64,000 nucleotides of DNA. It comes from Sphaerisporangium rubeum (GTDB lineage: Bacteria; Actinomycetota; Actinomycetes; Streptosporangiales; Streptosporangiaceae). The stretch is from assembly GCF_014207705.1 (NCBI RefSeq), contig NZ_JACHIU010000001.1, forward strand, positions 7,370,501-7,434,500, written 5' to 3'. Every line of letters starts with the position of its first letter. Positions within the stretch are counted from its first letter, which is position 1. Made by a program: the position numbers and the translations under genes. Shown here piece by piece: positions 54,560-62,489 of the stretch. Below the pieces are notes generated by a model. The model had not been told where the DNA came from, ran no database searches, and saw nothing but the letters and a program-made list of their open reading frames with translations.

Positions 54560-57400
54560 CTACCGAGGGCCGTCCGGCCCGCAGGCCGTGGACCGGCGGG
54601 CCAGGAGTTCCCGTACGAACGCGTGTTCCCGTCTCGCCTGGCGCTGCCAGGAGCCGTCGCCCAGCCGCTCCGCGAGGCGCAGCGCCTCGTCGGCGTGTGT
54701 CATGGCGCCGTCAAGGTCGCTCATCAGGCGGGACGCCACCGACAGCCCGGTCAGGCAGCGCAGTTCGCCGAGGCGATGGCCGCAGTCCCTCATCATGGTC
54801 AGGCCTCGCAGCAGGTGGTGCCGCGCGGTGGGACCGTCACCCTCTCGAAGGCTCAGCTGACCGAGGAGCCGCTGTGCCTGCCCCTGGTGGAGGACGTCTT
54901 CGTCCTCCTCGGCGGCGGCCAGCACGTCGAGGATCTCCTGCCGTGCCTCCACGAGCTTGCCGAGCCTCTCGTGCGCCTCCGCGGCGACCAGCCCGGCGTA
55001 CCGCGTGCTGCCTCTCGATCCGAGCCCCCGTGCGATGACCAGCTGCCGGCCGGCGTAGTGCAGGGCTCGCTCGTACCGCTTTCCTCCCAGGTGGGTGTTG
55101 GCCAGATTGCCGAGCGTGCGTTGCTCCGCGAATCTGTCGCCGAGCCGCTTCGCCAGCTCCAGCTGGTCTTCCAGGAGCGCGACCGCGTCATCCACCCGTC
55201 CGAGCAGTTGCAGCCCTCTCGCCATGTGGCCGAGCGCCTCAAGGCCGATGGCCTCATCTCCCAGCCGCCGGCCCACCTCCAGCGCCTGCCGGTTCAGCGA
55301 GAACAGTTCGACGGCCCGGTAGGTGCTCTCCTGGGCCCACAGCAATGCGAACGCCAGGGCCACTCCGAGCCGTGCCGTCCGCGGATCGGCCTGCGACATG
55401 GCCTGTGCGGCGGCGGCCGTCAGGTTCAGCTCCTCCTCCATGAACCACGCGGCCGCCTCGGCACGGCCGCCGACGTGGTGCCGTACGCCGGCGCCGGGGC
55501 CGATGTCCGGAGGTGACGGCTGCACCCGTTGGGGATGCCACGTCTCGCTGGCGTGCCGCGCCGAGAGCACGTAGTACCGCAATGCCGCGTGCAGCGGCTC
55601 GGGGGAGGTGATCTCTTCCCGCGCCAGTTCGGCGGCGTAGAGCCGCACCAGGTCGTGGAACTGGTAGTGGCCGGGCCGGCCGCGGTCGAGCAGGTGCGCG
55701 TCCACCAGGCGTTCCATGGCGCGTTCCGCCTCGGGGACGGGTGTGCCGAGCAACGCGGCGGCGACCTCGGCCGTGGTGTCCTGCACGTTCAGCAGGCCGA
55801 GCAGGACCAGGACACGGGCCGCCGTCCTGCTCGTCTCGCGATCGCTTCGCCGCAGGGACCGCAGGCCGGCCGACAGGCTGGACCGGACGGCGAGGTCACC
55901 GGCCTCCAACTCGCGCAGGCGTCCCTCTTCTTCTCGCAGCCGTGCGACCAGGGACGAGACCGGCCAGCCGGGCCGGTCGGCCAGGCGGGCCCCCGCGATG
56001 CGCAACGCGAGCGGCAGGCCGTCGCACAGTTCGATCAGCTCCGCCGTCGCCGCGGGCTCGGCCGCGATCCGCTCCGCGCCGGCGAGCGTGGCCAGCATGC
56101 CGGCGGCCTCGGCGTGCGGCATGCGGTCGAGCCGCAGCCGCACGGAGTCGTCCCCGGGGAACAGGTTCTCCCGGCTCGTCACCAGCAGGCCCGTGCCCCG
56201 GGGAGCCGACAGCAGGGGCTGGATCTGGGTGAGGCCGGCGGCGTCGTCCAGCACCACCAGCATGCGCCTGCCGTCCAGTTCGCTGCGCCACACGGCCGCG
56301 GCCTCGTCCTCGTCCTGCGGCAGCGCTGTGCTCGGCAGCCCGAGGGAGCGCAGGAACCGGCCGATGACCTCGTGCGCCGTCAGGGCCGGCACCCCCGGTG
56401 TGGCGCCTCGCAGGTTGACGAAGAGCTGTCCGTCGGGGAATCGGTCCTTGACCTCGTGCGCCACCTGGACGGCGAGCGTGGACTTGCCCACTCCTGCCGC
56501 CCCCGACACCACGACGAGCGGCACCGGCGCGGCACCGTCCTCCGGCGCCAGCAGGGACCGCAGCCGGACGGCCTCCCGCGTGCGGCCGGCGAACCCGGTC
56601 AGTTCGCGCGGCAACTGACGCGGCGGTCTCCGGCCTTCGTCCACCGAGCCCAGCACGAGCGCGTGGCAGGCACGCAGTCCGGGGCCGGGGTCGACGCCGA
56701 GTTCCTCCGCCAGGACGCGGCGGCCCTCCTCGAACACCTCCAGCGCCTCGGCCTGGCGTCCGCACTGGTGGAGCGCCAGCATGAGCAGCTCGCGGACCCT
56801 TTCGCGCAGCGGATGGCGGCGTGTGAGGTCCCTGAGGGTGAGCAGGTCCTCCTCCGGTCTGGACAGCCTGAGCAGCGTCTCGGCGCGCCGTTCGAGTGCG
56901 ACGAGGCGGAGTTCGTGCAGCCTCGCTCGCTCCACCTCGGCGAACGGACCGGGGATGCCGGTCAGTGCCTGACCGTTCCACATGCGCAGCGCCAGATCGA
57001 GCGAGCCGAGCACACCGGCGTGATCGCCGGACTCCTGTAATCGGCGGGAGGTGCCGATGTGGTCGGCGAACGCGCCGGCGTCGATGTGCCGGGGGTCGAG
57101 CCGCAGTTCGTACCCACCGGTGGTGCCGGCCAGCACCTCGGAATGCCCCCGGCGGCCCCGGCCCGGTTCGAGCGCACGCCGTAGACCGGCGATGTAGGTG
57201 TAGACGTTCTGCTCGGCGCTGCGCGGCGGCTGGTCGCCCCACACGTCGCCGATGAGCCGGCTCAGTGTCACCACCCGGCCGGGACGCGACGCGAGGACGG
57301 CCATGACGGCCCGCTGCCTCGGCGATCCCAGCTCAAGGTCCACACCGTCACGCGTCCCTGTCACAGGTCCGAGAAGACGGATGAAGATGCCCTCAGCCAT
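54560..57400 (-). CDS. AfsR/SARP-type regulator with NTPase and TPR region
   Basis: 946 aa. OmpR-like winged helix (about 1-95, VDLELGSPRQRAVMAVLASR), BTAD (about 100-250, EVFEEGRRVLAEELGVDPGP), NB-ARC NTPase with Walker A SGAAGVGKSTLAVQVA and Walker B RMLVVLDDAAG, then helical and TPR-like C-terminal half (about 600-946). ATG 57400 (MAEGIFIRLLGPV) is the family start; the longer frame upstream is unsupported. Activates secondary-metabolite or developmental genes in related bacteria; no obvious target cluster is here. Confidence 0.93.
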   Translation of the reverse strand: MAEGIFIRLLGPVTGTRDGVDLELGSPRQRAVMAVLASRPGRVVTLSRLIGDVWGDQPPRSAEQNVYTYIAGLRRALEPGRGRRGHSEVLAGTTGGYELRLDPRHIDAGAFADHIGTSRRLQESGDHAGVLGSLDLALRMWNGQALTGIPGPFAEVERARLHELRLVALERRAETLLRLSRPEEDLLTLRDLTRRHPLRERVRELLMLALHQCGRQAEALEVFEEGRRVLAEELGVDPGPGLRACHALVLGSVDEGRRPPRQLPRELTGFAGRTREAVRLRSLLAPEDGAAPVPLVVVSGAAGVGKSTLAVQVAHEVKDRFPDGQLFVNLRGATPGVPALTAHEVIGRFLRSLGLPSTALPQDEDEAAAVWRSELDGRRMLVVLDDAAGLTQIQPLLSAPRGTGLLVTSRENLFPGDDSVRLRLDRMPHAEAAGMLATLAGAERIAAEPAATAELIELCDGLPLALRIAGARLADRPGWPVSSLVARLREEEGRLRELEAGDLAVRSSLSAGLRSLRRSDRETSRTAARVLVLLGLLNVQDTTAEVAAALLGTPVPEAERAMERLVDAHLLDRGRPGHYQFHDLVRLYAAELAREEITSPEPLHAALRYYVLSARHASETWHPQRVQPSPPDIGPGAGVRHHVGGRAEAAAWFMEEELNLTAAAAQAMSQADPRTARLGVALAFALLWAQESTYRAVELFSLNRQALEVGRRLGDEAIGLEALGHMARGLQLLGRVDDAVALLEDQLELAKRLGDRFAEQRTLGNLANTHLGGKRYERALHYAGRQLVIARGLGSRGSTRYAGLVAAEAHERLGKLVEARQEILDVLAAAEEDEDVLHQGQAQRLLGQLSLREGDGPTARHHLLRGLTMMRDCGHRLGELRCLTGLSVASRLMSDLDGAMTHADEALRLAERLGDGSWQRQARREHAFVRELLARRSTACGPDGPR

Positions 57401-58057
57401 GCGAGCTCCGAAGTCTTGCCGGCAATGCACCACTGGCAGCATAACCACGGCGGCGTAAGGGGGGCGGAACCGGCTTGTAGAAGAAATGTGGACGGCCTGA
57501 CTAGCCTGGTTGACCTGGAGACCTTCCCACGGGGAACAACGGGAGATCCGGGGGTGCACGGCCTTTCAATGCGGCGACGGGGTGGGGGAAAAGGGCACAG
57601 CCCTTCGGTACCGGCCTGTGCGATGAACCCGCCGAAAGGGGCCGTACGCAGAAGTGGCGGCACGGATTCCGTGCCGCCTGTGTCACTCGGCTCGCGCATC
57701 GGACCGCCGGCTCGGGAACCGGAGGTCCGGCGTCGTGTCCGAGACGACGAGGACAGGGGCCGGCACCGCTGTTCAGGAAGTCGCCTGAGTGACAGGGGTG
57801 CGTGAAGTCGTCCGGCGCGGCGGGCCATCGGCAGGCCGGATGCGGCAGGGTGACAGGAAGAGGCAGGAAGGGGATCGGTATCGGGGGAAATACATCCTGC
57901 GGACGATCGATGTTCGGACCTTCCACAGCGGATCAGGATGGAAGGGTGCCGGTACTGTCCTTGTACGCGCCTGAGGCGCGTCAAGGTGATGAGGGTTGGT
58001 TGTGGCACGGGGAGGGGGTGACATCGATGTGAGGGCGGCAGGGGCTGGGGAAACGAA
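57401..58057. other. Intergenic region, no gene seen
   Basis: About 650 bp between the AfsR-like start and tRNA-Ser terminator. It must contain the regulator's promoter. Several open frames exist on both strands but none shows codon bias, ribosome sites or family similarity. No RNA motif recognised. Confidence 0.5.
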
Positions 58058-58089
58058 AAGGCCCTCCCCCGGAGTCGGGTGAGGGCCTT
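58058..58089 (-). terminator. Terminator of the tRNA-Ser gene
   Basis: Stem of 9 bp (AAGGCCCTC with GAGGGCCTT) around a GC-rich loop, starting 9 bp beyond the tRNA 3' end on the minus strand. Confidence 0.75.
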
Positions 58090-58098
58090 CGAGTGGAG

Positions 58099-58188
58099 CG
58101 GAGGCTCGGGGATTTGAACCCCGGATGGGCGATGAACCCAAACCGCATTAGCAGTGCGGCGCCATAGACCTGACTAGGCGAAGCCTCC
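58099..58188 (-). tRNA. tRNA-Ser(GCT)
   Basis: Ninety-base class II tRNA on the minus strand: acceptor GGAGGCT with AGCCTCC, anticodon loop CTGCTAA (GCT), long variable arm, T-arm GGTTCAAATCC (reading GGGGTTCAAATCCCC), discriminator G. CCA is not encoded. Confidence 0.95.
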
Positions 58189-58316
58189 TGATGGCCGAGT
58201 GGCTCAGGACAGCGTACCGGCGTTCTCGCCGGGCGGCAAAGTGGATTGCGGAGGAGATCAAAAGTGCCTTGCACGAAGGCGGAACGGCGGTCCGGTACAG
58301 CCGGATCGTCAGGCAG

Positions 58317-58353
58317 CACACCTTGTGTCCACAGAGTGTGGACACAAGGTGTG
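58317..58353. terminator. Perfect 17-bp palindrome downstream of yceI
   Basis: Arms CACACCTTGTGTCCACA and exact complement, spacer GAG. It lies 75 bp past the yceI stop, so it is most simply a terminator for that gene (or for both strands). Low-GC outer arms and the exact symmetry leave a protein-binding role open. Confidence 0.7.
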
Positions 58354-58427
58354 CGTGACCCTTGGAGTAGCTATGACCGTTTTGATGGCCACAACCCTCG
58401 CCGCGAGGGGACGATCGGTGCGCGAGG

Positions 58428-58994
58428 TCAGGCGGTGCGGCGCGCGGCCTCGCCCTCGATCTCGATCTTGACCTTCTTGCTCACGAGCACGCCGCCGGTC
58501 TCCAGGGCGACGTTCCAGGTGAGGCCGAACTCCTCGCGGTCGATCTCGGTCGAGATCGAGAAGCCGAAGACCTCGGCGCCCCACGGGTTGGTTCCGGTGC
58601 CGCCGTACTCGACCTTGAGGGTGACCTCCTTGGTGACATCACGGATGGTGAGGTCGCCGAGGACCACGAAGTCCTCGTCGGAGTGGCTGACGACGCGGGT
58701 GGAGCGGAAGGAGATCTCGGGGAACTTGTCCACCGACAGGAAGTCGTCGCTGCGCAGGTGCCCGTCGCGGTCGACGTTGCCGGTCTCGATGCTCGCGGTC
58801 TTGAGGGTGAGCTCGGCGGACGACTGCAGCGGGTCCTCGGCGAGGGTGACACTGCCGGTGAAGTCGGTGAAAGACCCACGGACCTTGGTGACCATCATGT
58901 GCTTGGCGACGAAGCCGACGTGGGTGTGCGAAGCGTCGAGGTCGAAAGTGCCGGCCTCGGGGATGGTGAGGCCTTCCCAGGCGCGAGTGCCCAT
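58428..58994 (-). CDS. YceI-family lipid-binding-like protein
   Basis: 188-aa lipocalin-like protein: IPEAGTFDLDASHTHVGFVA, then KVRGSFTDFTGSVTLAEDPL and TKEVTLKVEYGGTGTNPWG. No signal peptide, so cytoplasmic here. Family members bind isoprenoid or other lipids. ATG 58994 chosen; the frame open upstream to 59045 overlaps the operator. Divergent from a MarR gene with a shared palindromic operator, so it is probably the MarR target. Confidence 0.92.
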   Translation of the reverse strand: MGTRAWEGLTIPEAGTFDLDASHTHVGFVAKHMMVTKVRGSFTDFTGSVTLAEDPLQSSAELTLKTASIETGNVDRDGHLRSDDFLSVDKFPEISFRSTRVVSHSDEDFVVLGDLTIRDVTKEVTLKVEYGGTGTNPWGAEVFGFSISTEIDREEFGLTWNVALETGGVLVSKKVKIEIEGEAARRTA

Positions 58995-59028
58995 GGTGTT
59001 ACTCCTGAGGATCAGTGGTTTCCGTGCG

Positions 59029-59050
59029 GATGTTTGCAGCAACAAACATC
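59029..59050. promoter_or_regulatory. MarR-type operator on the yceI promoter
   Basis: Perfect inverted repeat GATGTTTG-N6-CAAACATC in the yceI-marR gap. It overlaps the minus-strand -10 box (next entry), so bound repressor would block yceI. The spacing and AT-rich arms fit MarR-family sites. Confidence 0.65.
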
Positions 59051-59076
59051 TACCTGAGGAATATTCCCCACGTCAA
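59047..59076 (-). promoter_or_regulatory. Predicted yceI promoter (-35/-10)
   Basis: Minus strand: TTGACG (59071-59076), 18-bp spacer, TAGATG (59047-59052). The -10 box is partly inside the palindrome. The start codon is about 50 bp downstream. Confidence 0.55.
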
Positions 59077-59094
59077 CTATCTCTGGCGTAGACT

Positions 59095-59583
59095 ATGAAC
59101 GTGATCCCACTCGACGACCCCAGACTGACCGCGATGGGGTTGCTCGCCGAAGTGCACACCGGTCTGATGGCCAAGATGGCGGGCGCCTTCGCGGAGTCGA
59201 AGCTGTCCGACATCGACTTCGAGACCCTGATCCGTCTTGGACGTTCCCCCGGCCACCGGTTGCGCATGAGCGACCTGGCGGCACAGACCTCGCTGTCCAC
59301 CAGCGGCGTGACCCGCGTCGTCGATCGCCTCGAACGCGAGGGGCTCGTGCGGCGTGTCGCGTGTGCCAGCGACCGGAGAGCATCCTACGCGACCCTCACA
59401 GGCGAAGGCCTGACACGCCTTGAATCCGTGATTCCCAAGCACATAGAGGACATCGACCGGTGGTTCACCGGCCTCCTCGCCCCGGACCAGCTCGACACGC
59501 TGCTCGACGCGCTGCGTGTCATCCGGGACGTGGTGCGCCCCTGCGCCACCGCCGGAGCCGAACAGGAGGTCGGCATCTCCTAG
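59095..59583 (+). CDS. MarR-family transcriptional regulator
   Basis: 162-aa winged helix: IDFETLIRLGRSPGHRLRMS, then LAAQTSLSTSGVTRVVDRLE and REGLVRRVACASDRRASYAT with the wing. The ATG at 59095 or GTG at 59101. A TAGACT just upstream could be a -10 box giving a leaderless transcript from the GTG. Likely repressor of the divergent yceI gene. Ligand unknown. Confidence 0.9.
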   Translation: MNVIPLDDPRLTAMGLLAEVHTGLMAKMAGAFAESKLSDIDFETLIRLGRSPGHRLRMSDLAAQTSLSTSGVTRVVDRLEREGLVRRVACASDRRASYATLTGEGLTRLESVIPKHIEDIDRWFTGLLAPDQLDTLLDALRVIRDVVRPCATAGAEQEVGIS

Positions 59584-59673
59584 CTTCCCACCCACGCCGG
59601 CGGGGCCGTCCGCGGTCCCCCGCGGGTGCGCGGCCTCGCCGGCCGTCCGGCGCGCACGCGCCGGCCGTCCGGC

Positions 59674-60186
59674 TCACCGTGGCAGCGGGTCGCGGCGGGC
59701 CCGCACGAGCACGACGTCGCCGCGGAGCTTGGCCATCCCCCTGGAGACCGTGCTCTTCACCGTCCCCACACTGACGCCGAGCGCCTGTGCGATCTCCGGC
59801 TCGCTCATGTCCTCGTAGTAGCGCAGCACGATGGCCGTACGCTGCCGCACCGGCAGCCGGGCCAGTGCCTCCTCCAGCAGTTCGTGGATCTCGCCGGGGC
59901 TCGGCACCTCCCGTGCCGGAGTATCCGGCAGATGCTCGGCGGGGTACTCCTCCAGCTTCCTGCGCCGCCACCACGAGATGTTGATGTTGACCATGGCGCG
60001 GCGCACGTACCCGTCGAGCGCGGCGGGGTCGTTGATCCGTTCCCAGGCGAGGTAGGTCCTGGCCAGAGCCGCCTGGAGCAGGTCCTCGGCGTCGGCGGGC
60101 TGGCCGGTCAGCCGGTGTGCGGCGCGCAGCAGCGCGGGACCACGGGCGACGACGTACTCGCGGAACTCCTCGTCTTTACCGCTCAT
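59674..60186 (-). CDS. SigE-family ECF RNA polymerase sigma factor
   Basis: 170 aa. Region 2: EFREYVVARGPALLRAAHRL, then QPADAEDLLQAALARTYLAW. Region 4: RLPVRQRTAIVLRYYEDMSE, then EIAQALGVSVGTVKSTVSRG. ATG 60186 (MSGKDEEF) is chosen; upstream codons lack similarity. SigE-family factors of this type are numerous in actinomycetes. No anti-sigma gene is adjacent on this strand. Confidence 0.93.
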   Translation of the reverse strand: MSGKDEEFREYVVARGPALLRAAHRLTGQPADAEDLLQAALARTYLAWERINDPAALDGYVRRAMVNINISWWRRRKLEEYPAEHLPDTPAREVPSPGEIHELLEEALARLPVRQRTAIVLRYYEDMSEPEIAQALGVSVGTVKSTVSRGMAKLRGDVVLVRARRDPLPR

Positions 60187-60476
60187 TCGGTTCACCGGTA
60201 CCGGGAGGCAGGAGTCATTCGGTCTCGGGGTCAGAATCGCAGCCCGGCGCCTCGCGGCGGACGAACCTTCGTCCTGGTTTCGCCCCGCCAACGGCAAAGA
60301 TCGTTTACAGCCCGGTGCACGCTCCAGGCGGTGAGTAATTCACCCTGGTATGAGGGATTTGCCACGGAAGCCGGGAGAGGAGTGATTCTTTGCTCCCACC
60401 CGATTACCGGCCGGCTGGAAAACATGTGACGCTATCCCCGGATCACTGCGTCAGGACGGCGACCGGGGAGGGGCCG

Positions 60477-61418
60477 ATGGGTGTCGAGCGCCGCCATGCC
60501 CTGGCATCCGCAGCGCTCGGCCGCGGCCCCGCGCCGCGTCCAGAGACCGAGCCAGGCGCGGCGCCGCTGACTGGGATCACCGGCGAGATCCGCGACATCA
60601 GCCCTCACCTGCTCATCGTGGAGACACCGGACGGCGCAGAGGAGCGGCTGGTCATCGCGCCGTGGGCCGTCGCGTGGCGCGGGAAGGCCGTCGCGCCGGC
60701 CGAGCTGCCGACCGGGTCGCGCGTCGTGGTCCGCACCCGCCAGGCGGGCCGGGTGGCTGAGCGCATCTGGGCCGACATCACCCGCGTCACCGGTGTGATC
60801 CGCACCATCGGCGCCGACGGCAAGGACGTCGTGGCCGAGCTCGACTGCGGGCCCCATCGCGGCACCCGCACCGTCGTGATCCCCTACACCGCCTCCGGCC
60901 GCATCCGGGTGCGGCACCCCCAGCTGGAGCCGGGGTTCCTCTTCGACGCCATCGGCACCCGCACCGCCGGCATCACGCGCGCCTGGCTGCCTGCCGCCTC
61001 GCAGCCGGCGTACCGCGCCACCGCCGTGCCGGCCCCGCCACCCGGGTACGGCGGCACACAGTCCCGGATCTCCGGCGCCGTGGCCTGGTCGGACGCGTTC
61101 GACGACGGCGAGTCCGGCGCCGCCTACCCCAAGCTGGAGCGGGCCGACGCCGACTGCGAGGACACCGGGGTCTCCTGCACCGGGCTCCCCTACCTGGCGC
61201 TCGGCTCGATGCTGTACGTCGGCAACGTGTGTGAAGGACGGTCGGCGGTGCTGCCGATCGTGGCCTGCGGCTGCGTCGCGGGCCGGTTCTGCGACCGGTG
61301 CGTGGAGTGCGGCACCTCGCCGCGCGGCAGGGTGGCCGAGCTGTCCCCGGTGTCGTTCGTCGAGCTCGGCGGCGACCTGACCGTGGGGTGCTTCAACGCT
61401 CGCGTGGGCCTTGGATGA
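60477..61418 (+). CDS. Conserved actinobacterial protein with Cys-rich C terminus
   Basis: 313 aa. N-terminal three-quarters are beta-rich and contain OB-like repeats (VETPDGAEERLVIAPWAVAW, then GSRVVVRTRQAGRVAERIWA). The C-terminal 75 residues hold about ten Cys (CEDTGVSCTG, then CGCVAGRFCDRCVECG). These could bind metal or form disulfides. ATG 60477 follows GGGGAGGGG. It precedes a MauE-like gene in the same direction, with 64 bp between. Confidence 0.7.
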   Translation: MGVERRHALASAALGRGPAPRPETEPGAAPLTGITGEIRDISPHLLIVETPDGAEERLVIAPWAVAWRGKAVAPAELPTGSRVVVRTRQAGRVAERIWADITRVTGVIRTIGADGKDVVAELDCGPHRGTRTVVIPYTASGRIRVRHPQLEPGFLFDAIGTRTAGITRAWLPAASQPAYRATAVPAPPPGYGGTQSRISGAVAWSDAFDDGESGAAYPKLERADADCEDTGVSCTGLPYLALGSMLYVGNVCEGRSAVLPIVACGCVAGRFCDRCVECGTSPRGRVAELSPVSFVELGGDLTVGCFNARVGLG

Positions 61419-61482
61419 GCGTGCCGGAACGCCGGTACGGCCGGGCCGCTCACGGCGGCGCGGCCATGGAGGGGAGTGAGGC

Positions 61483-62316
61483 ATGACCGCGCAGACGACG
61501 CTCGCCGGCGTCGCACTGGAACTCCTGGTCCTCATGCTGCTGCTCGGCGGCCTGGCCAAGCTCGCGACGGCAGGCGAGCGCGGACAGCCGGGGAACCTCT
61601 CGCGGCTCGGGCCCGGAGTCCTGATGCCGGAGCGGTGGCGAAGGCCCTTCATGATCTTCTGCGCGGCCGGAGAGGTCGTGCTCGCCGCCGGCCTGCTGTG
61701 CACCACGTGGCCGCCGGCCCGCTGGGGGACGATCGCGTTCTTCGCGGTGGCGACATATGTGCTGTGGGAGTTGCGCCGCCGCCGTCCCGACGTCGGCTGC
61801 GGCTGCTTCGGCGACGCCAGCTCCGCGCCGGTGGGCCTGCGGTCCATCGCGCGCGCCTCTCTCCTCGCCGGCCTCGCCGTCGTGGTCACGGTGGTGCCGG
61901 TGTCCGGGGCCGATGTCGTCGCCGGCTTCTCCCCTGGCCTGGTGATGGCGAGCGCGGCGGGCTTCGCGGTCCTGATACTGCTGTCCCCGGAGATGAGTGA
62001 GGGGATCGCGCGGGTACGGCACCGCGCGCCGTGCGAGCAGCGTCCCATCGCGGCGGGGAAGGCGCTCCACCGCCTGCGTGCCAGCGGCGAGTGGCGTGCG
62101 CACGCGCCGCTGCTGGTCTCGGCGGAGCCGTCCGACACCTGGCGCGAACTGTGCTGGCGGTTCTTCGTCTACCCCGGCCGCACGGCCGACGGCACCCCGG
62201 CCGAGGTCGTCTTCGCGGTCTACCTCACAGGCCGCCGGGCTCCGGTGCGGGTGGGAGTGATGGAGCTGGAGGGGAACGGTATGCGTGAATCTATCGGAGT
62301 ATCGGCTGTGCGCTAG
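61483..62316 (+). CDS. MauE/DoxX-like membrane protein
   Basis: 277 aa. Four N-terminal helices with the MauE motif CGCFG (in DVGCGCFGDASSAP) are followed by a soluble tail of about 110 residues. MauE-type proteins are associated with disulfide or cofactor maturation of secreted enzymes. No methylamine dehydrogenase genes are near. Its pairing with a Cys-rich protein suggests thiol chemistry, as inference. Two hairpins follow the stop. Confidence 0.75.
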   Translation: MTAQTTLAGVALELLVLMLLLGGLAKLATAGERGQPGNLSRLGPGVLMPERWRRPFMIFCAAGEVVLAAGLLCTTWPPARWGTIAFFAVATYVLWELRRRRPDVGCGCFGDASSAPVGLRSIARASLLAGLAVVVTVVPVSGADVVAGFSPGLVMASAAGFAVLILLSPEMSEGIARVRHRAPCEQRPIAAGKALHRLRASGEWRAHAPLLVSAEPSDTWRELCWRFFVYPGRTADGTPAEVVFAVYLTGRRAPVRVGVMELEGNGMRESIGVSAVR

Positions 62317-62366
62317 ACAGCGTTAGACAGCTCTAGGCCGCACACACATGGTCGCGAGTACGTCTG

Positions 62367-62413
62367 TCGTGGTGCCGGTCGGCCGACCGCCGATCGGACG
62401 GCCGGCACCACGA
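62367..62413. terminator. Hairpin terminator downstream of the MauE-like gene
   Basis: Perfect 12-bp outer stem (TCGTGGTGCCGG and complement) with a GC-rich interior that can fold further. Confidence 0.75.
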
Positions 62414-62419
62414 ATTCAG

Positions 62420-62463
62420 CTCTCTACGGCTCTCTAGCTTCCCCTCTAGAAAGCCGTAGAGAG
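62420..62463. terminator. Second hairpin, convergent with the ATPase gene
   Basis: Perfect 12-bp stem (CTCTCTACGGCT and complement) around a loop with a short CTAG palindrome. It lies between the MauE-like (+) and ATPase (-) stops. Confidence 0.75.
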
Positions 62464-62489
62464 GCCAATGGGGACGGACACCTCGCGCG

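Noticed and set aside
57416-57805. Open frames between the AfsR-like gene and tRNA-Ser
   Set aside because: Unremarkable composition, no family similarity and overlapping frames on both strands.
58189-58230. GGCCGAGTGGCTCAG beside tRNA-Ser looks like a D-arm of another tRNA
   Set aside because: No acceptor, anticodon or T-arm can be folded from the following bases.
60432-62138. Long minus-strand open frame opposite the Cys-rich and MauE-like genes
   Set aside because: Shadow frame; both real genes have family motifs and ribosome sites on the other strand.
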